From contig NZ_RQGQ01000011.1 of the NCBI RefSeq assembly GCF_004770265.1, positions 1 to 64,000 of the forward strand: 64,000 nucleotides of DNA, in the 5' to 3' direction. Source of the DNA: Leptospira congkakensis. Lineage in GTDB: Bacteria > Spirochaetota > Leptospiria > Leptospirales > Leptospiraceae. Shown here one piece after another: positions 9,926 to 20,540 of this stretch. The translations under genes were made by a program, and so were the position numbers. The notes beneath the pieces were generated by a model. The model was not told the origin of the DNA. It did not search any database and saw only the letters and a program-made list of their open reading frames with translations. Position 1 is the first letter of the stretch. Each line of letters starts with the position of its first letter.

Positions 9926-10720
9926 TCAAAGGATTGACAAAAACTCTTCACTCAATATTTTCAAATAATCCTTTTGGTGTGTAAAATGGATATAATGGCC
10001 ACCCTCCGGAATGATTTTGATCACCAGACTGGAAAACACCTTCCCAATTAAAACCAGATCATCCTTAGTGATGTATTCTGATATACCACCAATCAAAAAA
10101 AGAGTTTTGGTATTTGAGGTTTGGTTTTCCGAAAATGTTTCTTCAAAGACTCGTCTCGCTTGATTCAGACCGCCAACATTCAATTTCCAACGATATTCAC
10201 CAGAATCCAATCGTTCCAAACTCATCTGTAAAAATTGACGAATAAAAGTATCAGGTAAATACTTTGCCATCTCTGTATCAATGTCGGTCCTAGAACTAAA
10301 TCCATCCAAAGGGAAAGACATCGATTTGATTTCCTTTTCATAAGCAAAAGGATAAGACCTAGGTGCAATGTCTTGGACGATCAATTCTTTTAATACACCA
10401 GGGTGCGTAAAATCAAAATACATTGCCACAAGTCCACCCATAGAATGTCCGAGTAGAATAGGCGACTCTAACTTATGATCCAAAATAAATTCTTCTAAAT
10501 CACCAGCCATTAGTGGAATTGAATGTTCCTTTGTGTGCGGAGAGTCTCCATGATTTCTTTGGTCGACAGTATATACAGACCCATACCCAGAGAGAGCCTT
10601 CGCCACCGTAACCCAATTCTTTGAAGAGCCAAATAACCCATGTAAGATGATGATATCACCAACAGATTTTTTTGTTTCCATTGTCGGCTGAAAAGGATAA
10701 AGTTTATAAGCTAATTTCAC
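9926..10720 (-). CDS. Alpha/beta hydrolase (YbfF-like esterase)
   Basis: A 264-residue cytosolic hydrolase without signal peptide. It shows HGLFGSSKNW (oxyanion hole), DQRNHGDSPH, the nucleophile elbow GHSMGG near residue 92, and a C-terminal GGHYIHFTH holding the catalytic His. This set matches the YbfF/ABHD11 esterase group. A TAGGAGAGG ribosome binding site lies about ten bases before the ATG. It lies just downstream of the SH3 protein gene on the same strand. Substrate unknown. Confidence 0.88.
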   Translation of the reverse strand: MKLAYKLYPFQPTMETKKSVGDIIILHGLFGSSKNWVTVAKALSGYGSVYTVDQRNHGDSPHTKEHSIPLMAGDLEEFILDHKLESPILLGHSMGGLVAMYFDFTHPGVLKELIVQDIAPRSYPFAYEKEIKSMSFPLDGFSSRTDIDTEMAKYLPDTFIRQFLQMSLERLDSGEYRWKLNVGGLNQARRVFEETFSENQTSNTKTLFLIGGISEYITKDDLVLIGKVFSSLVIKIIPEGGHYIHFTHQKDYLKILSEEFLSIL

Positions 10721-10749
10721 AAAAACCTCTCCTAAATCTCAGAATATAA

Positions 10750-11868
10750 CTAACGAAAACATTCTTTCTTTAGAATTTGTAAGTGCGGAAGAATTTGTTT
10801 TTTTTCTCTAGGGCCAATCTCAGATGTATACCGAATCATTTGATTGATCTCAGATTTTATCCCCTCTCCCACTGGAGCAAAACAAGGAATGGAATCGGGA
10901 TCTTTTGTCATGGATTGTAAATTAGATACTAAATCTTTGGTGTATAAATTAATATAATTGCCAGTAGGAAAAAGATAGATATAACGAAGTTTTCCCTTTC
11001 TCATCTCTTCCAACCGACACTTTAAATCAGTTCCACAATCCGCACTGGGATTACTTTCTGTGGCCAAATAACCCGCGTAATCCGAATGTTTTGTTTTTGG
11101 GTAAGACTCCAAAAGTTTCCAGAAATAGTTTGAATCTACATAGTATTTTCTGGAATTATAATCATACAATAACTTGGTTTGATGCCGTTTCAGAAATTCC
11201 AAAGTAGCAGGATCATTATCAGGTTTGATCCCCTTTTCATTCATGACATCCACAGTTTTCTTTAAAAAATATCCAGCTTTCGCCCGAATGAAGATAAAAT
11301 CGTCACCGGTAAATTTGCCTGTTGAAGAAATTTGAAAAATTGTATCCGTGATTTCTTGTTTTGCTCCAAAATCAATATTTTTGGAAAGCACCATACGTTC
11401 TGCTTCAAATAACAAAGTAGACAAATACTGTTTTGGCAAAACAGAGCGAACCACTGAACGTTTGATAAAACCGGAAAGTCCATCTTCCAATTTCACAGGA
11501 ATCCAATCTTCCTTGGGACTTTCAAGGGAATCCTTATCAAAAGATACAGGTTCACCAAATTTGAGTTTTCGAAGAACATCACTTTTTTGGTCTGCAAACA
11601 AATGTAAGTTTAAACCAATCACAGGAATTACAATTTCAGAATACAAATCACGTTTTAAAAGTTCAGAAGGTTTTGTTTGTTTGGATTTTTCTTTTAATTT
11701 GGGTTCTGCAAGAAGTGAAGTAAAACTCATTACAAAAAACAAAACAAGAAATAGATAAGATATATTGAACAGTCGAATACAAAAAACAAACATTGGTCGC
11801 AAACTCATCAATGTAGGCGAAAAGACCATCCCTCTACGAAAAAATTTCAGTAAAGGGACAGGTTTCAT
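10750..11868 (-). CDS. SH3-domain envelope protein
   Basis: The chosen ATG at 11868 comes one base after the aspC stop, giving 372 residues; a longer frame would overlap aspC. The N-terminus has basic residues then a hydrophobic stretch ending SFTSLLAEP, so export is likely; an internal start near 11793 would give a more ordinary signal peptide. Residues of about 70-130 look like a bacterial SH3 domain (LNLHLFADQKSD, WIPVKLEDGLSGFIKRS), usually a cell-wall or protein-binding module. The rest is unrecognised. It is third in the operon xpb-aspC-this gene. Confidence 0.75.
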   Translation of the reverse strand: MKPVPLLKFFRRGMVFSPTLMSLRPMFVFCIRLFNISYLFLVLFFVMSFTSLLAEPKLKEKSKQTKPSELLKRDLYSEIVIPVIGLNLHLFADQKSDVLRKLKFGEPVSFDKDSLESPKEDWIPVKLEDGLSGFIKRSVVRSVLPKQYLSTLLFEAERMVLSKNIDFGAKQEITDTIFQISSTGKFTGDDFIFIRAKAGYFLKKTVDVMNEKGIKPDNDPATLEFLKRHQTKLLYDYNSRKYYVDSNYFWKLLESYPKTKHSDYAGYLATESNPSADCGTDLKCRLEEMRKGKLRYIYLFPTGNYINLYTKDLVSNLQSMTKDPDSIPCFAPVGEGIKSEINQMIRYTSEIGPREKKQILPHLQILKKECFR

Positions 11869-11869
11869 T

Positions 11870-13087
11870 TTATTTTTGTAAGTCCTCAACCATTTGTTTG
11901 ATGCGAGCGACACCTTTTTCAATGTCTTTATCACCTAACGCATAAGACAATCGAATGGCTTTATCATCCCCGAAAGCAATTCCAGGAACCGCCGCTACAT
12001 TGTATTTATCAAGTAGGACATCACAAAAGAGTTTGGAGTAAGAACTTTCTTTTTTTTCTGCGAGCAGTCGCTTAAACCCAGGAGTTTCATACACACCTGT
12101 GATATATGGGAAAGCGTAAAAAGCACCTTCTGGCATTCGGCATTCCACACCTGGAATCTCACGTAAAAGTCCCACGATCAGTTTACGGCGTTTGTCAAAA
12201 GCTTTGAGCATATCCGCTACTGGAGTTTGGTCTCCCGTAAGGGCCGCTTCTGCTGCTGCTTGCGAAATGGACGAAGCATTGCTTGTGGATTGGCCTTGCA
12301 TGGTATCCATGTTTTTGACTATCTCCGCATTCCCTGCTCCGTATCCAATCCTCCATCCTGTCATCGAGTATGCTTTGGACACTCCATTGATCACAAAGGT
12401 TTTTTCCTTCATCTTCTGTGAGATCATGGCAGGATTTACAAATTCCAATCCATCATAAATGATTTTTTCATAAATATCATCTGAAACTGTAATGATATCT
12501 TTTGGTTCCAAAACCTTAACAAGAGCTTCTACATCCGCGCGTGTATAAGCAGCACCTGTTGGGTTGGATGGGGAATTAAAAATAAAAACTTTAGTTTTGG
12601 GAGTGATTGCCTTTTCTAATTGTTCCGCAGTGATTTTAAATCCACTAGAAATATCAGTAGCCACAATCACCGGAGTTCCTTCCGCCAAACGAACGATGTC
12701 CGCATAACTTACCCAATACGGTGCCGGAATGATTACCTCATCACCAGGATTGATCGTTGCCATAAAAAAATTGTAGAGAACCTGTTTCCCACCTGTTCCA
12801 ACGATGATTTGGTTCTTTTCGTATTTGAGACCGTTTTCGGTTTCCAATTTACGAATGATTGCCTCTTTCAAAGAAACAGTTCCACTCACAGGAGTGTATT
12901 TGGTTTTCCCTTGGTCCATTGCTTTTTTAGCAGCTTCTTTGATATGTGTAGGTGTATCAAAGTCAGGTTCCCCTGCGCCAAATCCAACAACATCTAATCC
13001 ACTCGCTTTCAGCTGGTTTGCTTTTGCTGTGATTGCGAGTGTGGGGGAAGGTTCTACGACATCCAGTCGTCTTGCTACAAGTTTCAT
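11870..13087 (-). CDS. aspC: Aspartate/aromatic aminotransferase, class I, PLP-dependent
   Basis: A 405-residue fold-type I aminotransferase. It has GAGEPDFDTPTHI near residue 37, the Asn-Pro-Thr-Gly motif (NSPSNPTGAAY), the cofactor Asp in SDDIYEKI, and the Schiff-base Lys in NGVSKAYSMTGWRIGY. The closing arginine region is AIRLSYAL. It transfers amino groups between aspartate and 2-oxoglutarate; specificity for prephenate or aromatic acids cannot be excluded in this subgroup. GAGGA precedes the ATG. It sits eight bases after xpb and one base before the SH3 gene, so it is cotranscribed. Confidence 0.92.
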   Translation of the reverse strand: MKLVARRLDVVEPSPTLAITAKANQLKASGLDVVGFGAGEPDFDTPTHIKEAAKKAMDQGKTKYTPVSGTVSLKEAIIRKLETENGLKYEKNQIIVGTGGKQVLYNFFMATINPGDEVIIPAPYWVSYADIVRLAEGTPVIVATDISSGFKITAEQLEKAITPKTKVFIFNSPSNPTGAAYTRADVEALVKVLEPKDIITVSDDIYEKIIYDGLEFVNPAMISQKMKEKTFVINGVSKAYSMTGWRIGYGAGNAEIVKNMDTMQGQSTSNASSISQAAAEAALTGDQTPVADMLKAFDKRRKLIVGLLREIPGVECRMPEGAFYAFPYITGVYETPGFKRLLAEKKESSYSKLFCDVLLDKYNVAAVPGIAFGDDKAIRLSYALGDKDIEKGVARIKQMVEDLQK

Positions 13088-13095
13088 TCTATCCT

Positions 13096-14793
13096 CTATT
13101 TAGTGAGTAATTCTTCCGGTACAGTTTCTTTAAACTGATCCAAAGTATAAATTTCGTATTCATACCCTTGTTCGGTGAGGAAGAGTTGTCGGTTTTGTCC
13201 GAATCTCTCTTCATTCGTATCACGCGAAATCAGTGAGTAAAAAATTGCCGTATTGTCTTGGGATTTCGGACGAAGGATCCTTCCAAGGCGCTGTGCTTCC
13301 TCTTGTCTCGAACCAAAAGTTCCCGATACCTGAATTGCAATGTTAGCATCTGGTAAATCGATAGAGAAGTTCGCCACTTTCGAAACCACAAGTTGTTTGA
13401 TTTGTCCCGTACGGAAAGCTTGGTACAGTTCTTGTCTCTCAGGTAATGGAGTTTTTCCAGTAATCAAAGGGATTTTGAAAGTATTGGAAATCTCTTCTAA
13501 CTGATTGATATACTGTCCAATCACCAAAATGTTATTAGTGGAATGTTTTTTTAAGATATAACTAATCGCACGAAGTTTCTCTGGATTTTCTGATGCCAAA
13601 CGGAACTTTTCACGGTCGTCAGCCACAGAATACTTCATACGAAGATCATCTTCCATGGGAACACGAATCTCCACACAATTGGCTTCTGCAATCCAAGACT
13701 TTGCTTCAAGCTCCTTCCATGGTACATCATATTTTTTAGGACCAATAAGTGAGAATACATCTTCTTCGAGTCCATCTTCACGCACAAGAGTTGCCGTAAG
13801 ACCTAATCTACGTTTCGCTTGGAGTTCCGATGTCATACGGAAAACAGGTGCTGGTAATAAGTGAACCTCATCATAAACAATCAGTCCCCAGTTGTTTGCA
13901 CTGAAGATATGAAAGTGTGTGAAGTCCCCACCTTTTTTCTTTCTATGAGTTAAGATGTTATATGTCGCAATCGTGATGGGTTTGATTTCTTTCATCTCTC
14001 CCGAATACTCACCAATGTCCGACTCTGGGATGTCAGTTTTGTCTAAAATTTCATTTCTCCACTGACGAATGGACAAAGTGTTCGTTACAAGAATCAGAGT
14101 TTCTGCTCCGACAATTTGCATGACCCCCATACCCACGATGGTTTTCCCCGCACCGCAAGGAAGAACTACAACACCAGATCCCCCTTCGTTACGTCCACCG
14201 GCATGAAAGGCTTCGACCGATGCTCTTTGGTAGTCACGCATTCCGAATTTGATACCACTGATGGTAACAGGGCGTAGGTTAAATGGATATTTATTTCCTT
14301 CATCATAACCCGCAAGGTCTTCGACAGGGAAACCAATTTTGATTAACGCTTGTTTGATGTGACCACGATATTCTTTTTTAATACGAATTTTATCACCTTC
14401 CATTCCATCCACAAAGGGTTGAACGGCGCGGTTGTTTGCAATTTCTGTGATGAATCCTTTTTCGTTGGAAATGATATACAATTCCCCAGATTCTTCTTTT
14501 ACCAGTTTTACTTTTCCGTAACGAGAGATTTGTTCTCTCACTTCATTCATTACGTTTTTAGGAACTGAATAACGCGCAAACTTAGTTAAACCTTCGATGA
14601 TCTCATCTGCAGTCATTTTGATGGATGCGGCATTCCACAAAGACAGTGGTGAGATGCGGTAAGTATGCATATATTCAGGGCTTTTTTCAAGCTCAGCGAA
14701 TTTTGCAATGAGGTCCCGACAGGCTTCAAATTCTGGGTTATCCACCTCAAGAAGCATTGTTTTATCACTTTGTACGGTGAGTGGCTTGGTCAT
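13096..14793 (-). CDS. xpb: XPB/Rad25-type DNA repair helicase
   Basis: A 565-residue superfamily 2 helicase of the bacterial/archaeal XPB type. Residues 1-170 hold a damage-recognition-like N-terminal domain; Walker A is LPCGAGKT at 211-218; the DEVH box is at 308-311; the RED-like loop occurs as VREDGLEED; and motif VI is EEAQRLGRILRPK. XPB unwinds DNA during nucleotide excision repair and transcription in eukaryotes; in bacteria it occurs patchily, and its role is less certain. GAGGG lies before the ATG. It starts an operon with aspC. Confidence 0.92.
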   Translation of the reverse strand: MTKPLTVQSDKTMLLEVDNPEFEACRDLIAKFAELEKSPEYMHTYRISPLSLWNAASIKMTADEIIEGLTKFARYSVPKNVMNEVREQISRYGKVKLVKEESGELYIISNEKGFITEIANNRAVQPFVDGMEGDKIRIKKEYRGHIKQALIKIGFPVEDLAGYDEGNKYPFNLRPVTISGIKFGMRDYQRASVEAFHAGGRNEGGSGVVVLPCGAGKTIVGMGVMQIVGAETLILVTNTLSIRQWRNEILDKTDIPESDIGEYSGEMKEIKPITIATYNILTHRKKKGGDFTHFHIFSANNWGLIVYDEVHLLPAPVFRMTSELQAKRRLGLTATLVREDGLEEDVFSLIGPKKYDVPWKELEAKSWIAEANCVEIRVPMEDDLRMKYSVADDREKFRLASENPEKLRAISYILKKHSTNNILVIGQYINQLEEISNTFKIPLITGKTPLPERQELYQAFRTGQIKQLVVSKVANFSIDLPDANIAIQVSGTFGSRQEEAQRLGRILRPKSQDNTAIFYSLISRDTNEERFGQNRQLFLTEQGYEYEIYTLDQFKETVPEELLTK

Positions 14794-15000
14794 GGTATTC
14801 CCTCTTAATTTAACCAGGCTGAGAAGAGAAAGCGCCCTGTCAACCCATTTGATTTTAATAGATTTTCGATGTCTTTTTGTTGCCTTTTTCAGGCAAATCC
14901 AGAATTTTTTGAACGAATTGGCGATGACGACCGTCTAATGTTGGTTACTCTATACCTTTTGTTTTAAAATATTTAGATTGACTTTTCTTAAGTTTTCTTT
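14794..15000. other. Intergenic region upstream of xpb
   Basis: About 200 bases between the repeat element and the xpb start, likely holding the xpb promoter and GAGGG ribosome binding site. No credible coding frame is seen. Confidence 0.4.
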
Positions 15001-15118
15001 GGGCGTTCCCAAATCATTGATGTTTCGAATCCCTTTGCAAAAGGGTCAGGCTCCTTCGGGGTGCGCTTACGCTCCCGCCAGCTTGTCGTCGTTAGACGAT
15101 AATCTGGCCTTACGCCCT
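15001..15118. repeat. Probable dispersed intergenic repeat with complementary ends (GGGCGT...ACGCCC)
   Basis: The segment begins GGGCGTTCCC and ends CTTACGCCC, so its ends are complementary. Inside is GC-rich sequence with several short self-complementary parts (CGTCGTTAGACG, AAGGGTCAGGCTCCTT). It is much more GC-rich than its flanks and lies just after the dusA stop. Leptospira genomes carry many intergenic units with GGGCG...CGCCC ends; I recall this pattern generally and have not matched this copy. It could also end dusA transcription. Confidence 0.6.
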
Positions 15119-15126
15119 ACGGATCC

Positions 15127-16098
15127 TTAACGCTTTAAAAAATCCTCCAAAATGGATTCATTCGCAAGGTCCAGATGCATTCGATCAGTTAAAAATTTCC
15201 GATACTCGCGAGCTCCTCTTTCTCCAAAATAAAGACCCAAAACATGACGTAAAATATGATGCACTTTTCCTTCTTTTTTAAGAACAGAACGTACGTATGG
15301 GATAAGTTCCTCAATTACCTCTTCTCTCGATGGAGGTTTCTCTTTAGAATCGAAATACAATCCGTCCACATCCTGAAATAAAAACGGATTGTCGTAAGCA
15401 GCCCGCCCAATCATCACACCATCTACTTTCATTAGATGGTCCGAAATTTCTGAATGTGTTTTGATTCCCCCGTTGATAGTCATTGGTAATCCAGGAAAAT
15501 CATTTTTTAATTTATATACGTCTGCATATCGAAGTGGAGGAATCGTTCGATTTTCTTTCGGAGAAAGCCCCTCCAAAATAGCAATCCTTGCATGGACGAT
15601 GATATGATCCACACCTGCTGCATTGATTGTAGAAACAAAATGATGTAAGTCTTCGTAACTCTCTTTTCCATTCACACCAATTCGATGTTTTACGGTAACA
15701 GGAATTTTAACCTTTGCCTTACAAGCAGATACCATCTCTGCCACAAGTTCTGGTTCCTTCATGAGACAAGCACCAAAACTTCCACTTTGGACTCGGTCCG
15801 AAGGACAACCGACATTCAAATTGATTTCATTATATCCGTAGTTTTCACCAATTTTGGCACATTCTGCCAGAGCTTCTGGTGAATCTCCACCTAACTGGAG
15901 AGCGATGGGATGTTCTTCTTTTGAAAAGTCTAAGTATCTGTGATTGTCTTTTCCACGGAGGATGGCACCCGTAGTTACCATCTCCGTATAAAGTAAGGTT
16001 TGTTTGGAGACTAACCGCATAAAAAAGCGGAAATGTCTGTCGGTCCAGTCCATCATCGGAGCAACAGAAATGCGGTACGATGGAACAGAACTTGGCAA
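15127..16098 (-). CDS. dusA: tRNA-dihydrouridine synthase A
   Basis: The product reads [19 protein letters not shown] near its start, [20 protein letters not shown] (containing the catalytic Cys), KHRIGVNG, and INGGIKT with [11 protein letters not shown], a DusA pattern. It reduces uridines in the tRNA D-loop using FMN. The longest frame starts at 16200 and overlaps flhA by 92 bases. I prefer TTG at 16098 (323 residues), because AGGAG at 16106-16110 is spaced seven bases before it and overlaps the flhA stop. This implies translational coupling to flhA. Confidence 0.9.
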   Translation of the reverse strand: MPSSVPSYRISVAPMMDWTDRHFRFFMRLVSKQTLLYTEMVTTGAILRGKDNHRYLDFSKEEHPIALQLGGDSPEALAECAKIGENYGYNEINLNVGCPSDRVQSGSFGACLMKEPELVAEMVSACKAKVKIPVTVKHRIGVNGKESYEDLHHFVSTINAAGVDHIIVHARIAILEGLSPKENRTIPPLRYADVYKLKNDFPGLPMTINGGIKTHSEISDHLMKVDGVMIGRAAYDNPFLFQDVDGLYFDSKEKPPSREEVIEELIPYVRSVLKKEGKVHHILRHVLGLYFGERGAREYRKFLTDRMHLDLANESILEDFLKR

Positions 16099-16108
16099 AG
16101 ATTTTCTC

Positions 16109-18223
16109 CTATGCTTCTTGTGGGTGTTCCTCTCTGGATGGAAGGCTGAGAACCGAAGCGATTTCTGTAGGAACCCCTCTATGGATCTCTTCTGAAGCAA
16201 TTACTGCAAAGTTCCTGGGGGGTAGTTCCTTTGTCAAAAAGAATGCAAAGGCTTGTCTTAAGTATCTAGAAACCACAAAAATGAGGAATCTATTTTCATC
16301 CAAAGCCTTTTGGAGTTCATTATAAACTGATTCCAAAATTCTCACACGAACATCATGAGGAAGGATGATGAGTTTACTTCCATCTGTTTCATCCAGAGTG
16401 ATACTTTTGTTCATACGATCAATGATCCTTGGATCAATGGTAACAACATGTAACTTTCCATCGGGAGAAAGGAAATCGTTGATGATTTGTCTAGAGAGAG
16501 CTTGTCTCACGTGTTCTGCTAAATCAAATGGATTGTTTGTCCTTGGTAGATGGTTGGCAATCGCATCCATAATTTTGGGAAGGTTTTTGATGGATAAACC
16601 TTCTGCCAAAAGATTTTGTAAAGTTTGTTGGATGATACCAAGCCTTCCTTGTTTGTCGTAATCCAATTCTCCCACAAGAGTTGGATGGGTTTGTCGTAGA
16701 TGTTCGAGGAGCGCTTTCACTTCTTCTCTTCCCAAAAGTTGTGATGCATAATTCGAAATTAACTCTTTTAGATGGGTGATGATCACAGTGGATGGATCCA
16801 CAACAGAATATCCTTTGTTCTCCACTTCAATTTTATCATTAGGATCAATCCATGTTGCTTTTAATCCAAAGGCAGGTTCTGTAAAAGGTTCTCCAATGAT
16901 TGCTTCTAAATTCCGTGATGTATTATTCATCGCCATCAAACGGTCAGCCTTCACAGCTGATTGACCAACCACAACACCATTAATGCGAATGCTATAATTA
17001 TCATGAGGGATTTCTAAATTGTCGATGATCCGAATGGCCGGAATCACAAGGCCAAAATCAATCGCAAATTTTTTGCGTGTGTTGGCAATTTGTTCCAACA
17101 AATGCCCACCAGAAGAAGAATCGACTAACGGGAGCAAGTCTCTTCCAAGTTCCACTTGAATGGCTTCCACAGAAATTTCTTTGATATAGTTTTCGGGTTT
17201 TTTCTCTTGGACTTTTTCCTGAGCAACATTTTCGATTTTTTTGATTTCTTCTTTTGCTACTTTTTCAATCGAATATCCCAAATATCCAATGGCTCCTGCT
17301 AAAAACAAAAGAGAGAAAAACGGAAGACCTGGAATCAAACTAGCAACACCAAGAGCACCTGCGACAACATACAATGTTTTCGCATTTCCAAATAATTGGT
17401 CTTTGATCTCAACGGTTAGTTTTTTTTCGGAACTAGAACGAGTGACAATGATACCGGTTGCGGTTGTGGAAAGTAGTCCAGGAATTTGTGAAACCAGTCC
17501 ATCCCCAATCGTAAACTTTCCATAAGTTTCAATTGATGCTAAAAATGATTCTCCACGAATTGTGGATCCGATTAAAATCCCACCGAGTAAGTTGATCGCA
17601 GTAATGATAAGGCCGGCTCTTACATCTCCTTGTACGAATTTTGAAGCTCCATCCATAGCCCCATAAAAATCTACTTCTCGTTGGACTTTTTTTCGTTTTA
17701 CCTTTGCTTCGGCTTCCGTAATCGCACCACTGTTTAGTTCCATATCAATGGACATTTGTTTTTGTGGTAATCCGTCCAAAGTAAACCTTGCTGCAACTTC
17801 CGAGATACGAGTCGCACCTTTGGTAATAACAAGAACCTGAACGATTGTTAAAATAATAAAGATAATAAGACCTACAACATACTTTCCAAGACCAGATTCC
17901 CCACCCACAACAAAGGTTCCAAATGCTTCGATCACGCTCGAATTCATGGCAGGACCTTTAGACAAAATCTGTCTTGTTGTGGATACGTTTAACGCTAATC
18001 GAAATAAGGTGGTGATTAGTAACAAACTTGGAAAGATAGAAAATTCACTTGGTTCCGTGACCGACAATGCTGTCATGAGAATGAGGAGTCCAAGTCCTAT
18101 ACTCACAACGATGAGAATGTCTAAAAGAAATCCCGGCAATGGGACAATCAACATTCCCAAAATCAGGAGGGTTCCCACTCCTAAAACCACATCGGATTGT
18201 TTGAGTATGTCTCTAAAATTCAT
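16109..18223 (-). CDS. flhA: Flagellar type III export protein FlhA
   Basis: A 704-residue FlhA of normal length. The N-terminal half has about eight membrane segments, starting [19 protein letters not shown], with the conserved loop [13 protein letters not shown]. The C-terminal cytosolic half (from about residue 340) includes [14 protein letters not shown] and forms the nonameric ring that receives export substrates and chaperones. FlhA uses the proton gradient to drive flagellar protein export, here to periplasmic flagella. It follows flhB by four bases and is the last flagellar gene of the operon. Confidence 0.97.
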   Translation of the reverse strand: MNFRDILKQSDVVLGVGTLLILGMLIVPLPGFLLDILIVVSIGLGLLILMTALSVTEPSEFSIFPSLLLITTLFRLALNVSTTRQILSKGPAMNSSVIEAFGTFVVGGESGLGKYVVGLIIFIILTIVQVLVITKGATRISEVAARFTLDGLPQKQMSIDMELNSGAITEAEAKVKRKKVQREVDFYGAMDGASKFVQGDVRAGLIITAINLLGGILIGSTIRGESFLASIETYGKFTIGDGLVSQIPGLLSTTATGIIVTRSSSEKKLTVEIKDQLFGNAKTLYVVAGALGVASLIPGLPFFSLLFLAGAIGYLGYSIEKVAKEEIKKIENVAQEKVQEKKPENYIKEISVEAIQVELGRDLLPLVDSSSGGHLLEQIANTRKKFAIDFGLVIPAIRIIDNLEIPHDNYSIRINGVVVGQSAVKADRLMAMNNTSRNLEAIIGEPFTEPAFGLKATWIDPNDKIEVENKGYSVVDPSTVIITHLKELISNYASQLLGREEVKALLEHLRQTHPTLVGELDYDKQGRLGIIQQTLQNLLAEGLSIKNLPKIMDAIANHLPRTNNPFDLAEHVRQALSRQIINDFLSPDGKLHVVTIDPRIIDRMNKSITLDETDGSKLIILPHDVRVRILESVYNELQKALDENRFLIFVVSRYLRQAFAFFLTKELPPRNFAVIASEEIHRGVPTEIASVLSLPSREEHPQEA

Positions 18224-18227
18224 TCGC

Positions 18228-19496
18228 TTATCCCATTCCTACTTTTTTTCTAAACTTCTCAAGAGTGATAAGGATTTGAACCACCGCGTTGAAGAACTCT
18301 TGCGGAATTTCCTGACCCACTTCGACTTGTGCGTATAAAAGACGTGCTTGTTTTGGACTTTCTACGATTGGAACATCGTTTTCACGAGCGATCCTTCGTA
18401 TTTCTAGTGCTAGGCGGTTTTCACCCTTAGCAATGACTCTTGGGGCAGAATCCCTTCCCATTTCATAAGATAAAGCTACAGAATAATGAGTGGGATTTGT
18501 AATGACAACATCAGCTTTCGGAACCTCACGAAGCATATTTCCTTGCATCATGTCGCGTGCCAATTGCATCCTACGATTTTTCATCACAGGATCTCCCGAA
18601 TCTTCTTTCATCTCTCGTTTGGCTTCTGAAGGAGTTTGTTTCAAAGATTCTTCAAATTCTGATTTTTGAAAATAAAAATCGGCAACGGCAATTCCAAGTA
18701 ACAAAAGACCAGCAGCCATCATGATTTTGAATCCAGAATAAGTGATGAGTTTGATGGCCTGCATCATTCCCATATTCCCAGTAAGTAAAACTTTAAGAAA
18801 ATCACCAGATATTAATACATAACTAATGATTCCAATCATAATGACTTTTGCCAAAGACTTCAGTAAATTAAACAATGTTTGGCGGTTAGGAAGGACTCTT
18901 TTGAAGTTGGGTGCTATTCGATCAAATCTGAACGACAATGCTCTTGGTGAAAACATAAACCCCACTTGCACCACATTTCCAACAATAGCAAAAACTAATG
19001 TAATCGCAAGGACTGGCCAAAGTAAATTGAAAAAATCACGAGAAACCCCCGTTAAAATGACTCGAAACTCTTCCGCTCCGAACCGGTCCAGTTTCATTCC
19101 CATGGGTAAATATTTTTTAATAAAAATAGCCGTATTTCGGATAAATGTATCACCCAAAATAAACAAAACTCCAGTTCCACCTAACAAAACTAGAGTGGAA
19201 GCAACTTCATTAGATTTAGGTACGTTCCCTTTTTCTTTCTCTTCACGCCTACGACGTTCACTCGGCGGTTCCGTTCTCCCTTCATCGGCCGCAGCAAATA
19301 GTTGGAGTTGGATTTCATAATATCCAGAGGAAAAACCAGAAGGGACACCCGCAATGTCCTGCTGTACCTTGTAAGGAAAGTCAAAAAACGATAAAACGAT
19401 TGAACCAAAAGAATCAAGACCGCCAAACACTGACTTGATCCAATTTAGAGTATTTTCACCTATCAATCTTAATCTTTTGAATTGATATCCTTTCAT
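18228..19496 (-). CDS. flhB: Flagellar type III export switch protein FlhB
   Basis: FlhB has four membrane segments, [19 protein letters not shown] at the start of the conserved part, and the self-cleavage motif NPTH in [13 protein letters not shown]. Cleavage between Asn and Pro switches export from rod/hook to filament proteins. The ATG at 19496 overlaps the fliR stop (ATGA) and has GGGAG upstream, giving 422 residues; a GTG at 19508 is possible but lacks a binding site. The N-terminus carries about 75 extra residues before the usual FlhB start region, longer than in E. coli. Confidence 0.95.
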   Translation of the reverse strand: MKGYQFKRLRLIGENTLNWIKSVFGGLDSFGSIVLSFFDFPYKVQQDIAGVPSGFSSGYYEIQLQLFAAADEGRTEPPSERRRREEKEKGNVPKSNEVASTLVLLGGTGVLFILGDTFIRNTAIFIKKYLPMGMKLDRFGAEEFRVILTGVSRDFFNLLWPVLAITLVFAIVGNVVQVGFMFSPRALSFRFDRIAPNFKRVLPNRQTLFNLLKSLAKVIMIGIISYVLISGDFLKVLLTGNMGMMQAIKLITYSGFKIMMAAGLLLLGIAVADFYFQKSEFEESLKQTPSEAKREMKEDSGDPVMKNRRMQLARDMMQGNMLREVPKADVVITNPTHYSVALSYEMGRDSAPRVIAKGENRLALEIRRIARENDVPIVESPKQARLLYAQVEVGQEIPQEFFNAVVQILITLEKFRKKVGMG

Positions 19497-20275
19497 AGAC
19501 TTGGCCACTCCCGAATGAGTAAACTTGCCTTGTCCATAGAGATCTGAATTCCTTGCACCATTTGTGTGGCGATAAAGGTAAGTGTTGCAATCAGTGTAAG
19601 TGTTCCTATAAATACTTTGAGTGGGAAAGACATGGACATCACATTCATTTGTTGTGCAGCCTTTCCCATAAGGCCCTCTGCCAAAGAGACCAAAAACAAA
19701 ATCCCCATCACGGGAAGAGCAATCTTAAACGAAACCACAAACATGGCACCAATTGCATCTTCCATTAGTTTGTACAAACCAGCATTTACCTTACCCGTAA
19801 ACGAGATGATTCTAATTTTTTCAAACGAATATGCCAAAGTTTCTATCAGAAACCGATGTGCCCCAATCACAAGGAAAAGTGCCGTTGCCATTAGGTTTTT
19901 CATAGTTCCAATGGCAGGAAGTGAGTTCTGCGTGACAGGATCTAAAATTTCCGTATAACCAAAACCAATTTGGTTATTAAAAAATTCACCTGCCATTTGG
20001 AAGGCAGCAAACACAAGTGATACGAGAAATCCAATAAAGATACCAATTAACATTTCAGAAACGATCAAAATTCCGAAGTTAATCATATGACCAGGGACTG
20101 GTGGCATATAAGTTGCCACAACCGGGTAAACAATAAGAGAAACCATAAAGGAAAAGATCATTCTTAATGAAAAATTAATAGATTCAGATGAAAAAAATGG
20201 CGCGACAAGAAAGAGTCCGAGAAGTCGAACTAAAACAAAAAGAAACGATTGAAAGTGTAAAACAAATGGTTCCAT
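19493..20275 (-). CDS. fliR: Flagellar export protein FliR
   Basis: A 260-residue protein with about six hydrophobic helices and the FliR signatures LVRLLGLFLVAPFF and GEFFNNQIGFGYTEILDP. FliR joins FliP and FliQ in the helical export gate at the base of the MS ring. It lies one base after fliQ and overlaps flhB by four bases, in the usual P-Q-R-flhB-flhA order. Confidence 0.95.
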   Translation of the reverse strand: MEPFVLHFQSFLFVLVRLLGLFLVAPFFSSESINFSLRMIFSFMVSLIVYPVVATYMPPVPGHMINFGILIVSEMLIGIFIGFLVSLVFAAFQMAGEFFNNQIGFGYTEILDPVTQNSLPAIGTMKNLMATALFLVIGAHRFLIETLAYSFEKIRIISFTGKVNAGLYKLMEDAIGAMFVVSFKIALPVMGILFLVSLAEGLMGKAAQQMNVMSMSFPLKVFIGTLTLIATLTFIATQMVQGIQISMDKASLLIREWPSL

Positions 20276-20276
20276 A

Positions 20277-20540
20277 TCATATCTTTTCTATCATAAAAAA
20301 AATTTCTCGTGTATAGTCTGTCATCACTCGAACCATCCATGCTGAGAAAAAAACGATCACAGCAAAAATCGATACAAGTTTTGGAACAAAAGCTATCGTT
20401 GGTTCTTGGATGGAAGTTGTTGTTTGCAAAATACCAACAATTAATCCCACAACAAGTGCAGTAATCAAAATTGGGCTAGAAATTTTTAAAGTAACAATGA
20501 ATGCTTCCCGCATCAAGTTGACTACGTCGACTTCTGTCAT
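20277..20540 (-). CDS. fliQ: Flagellar export protein FliQ
   Basis: An 87-residue protein with two membrane helices around [23 protein letters not shown], the conserved FliQ core. Four copies surround FliP/FliR in the export gate. The start overlaps the fliP stop by four bases. Confidence 0.95.
   Translation of the reverse strand: MTEVDVVNLMREAFIVTLKISSPILITALVVGLIVGILQTTTSIQEPTIAFVPKLVSIFAVIVFFSAWMVRVMTDYTREIFFMIEKI

Noticed and set aside
15010..15050. Possible tRNA T-loop (TTTCGAATCCC)
   Set aside because: No acceptor stem, D arm or anticodon arm can be folded around it; it is part of the GC-rich repeat element.
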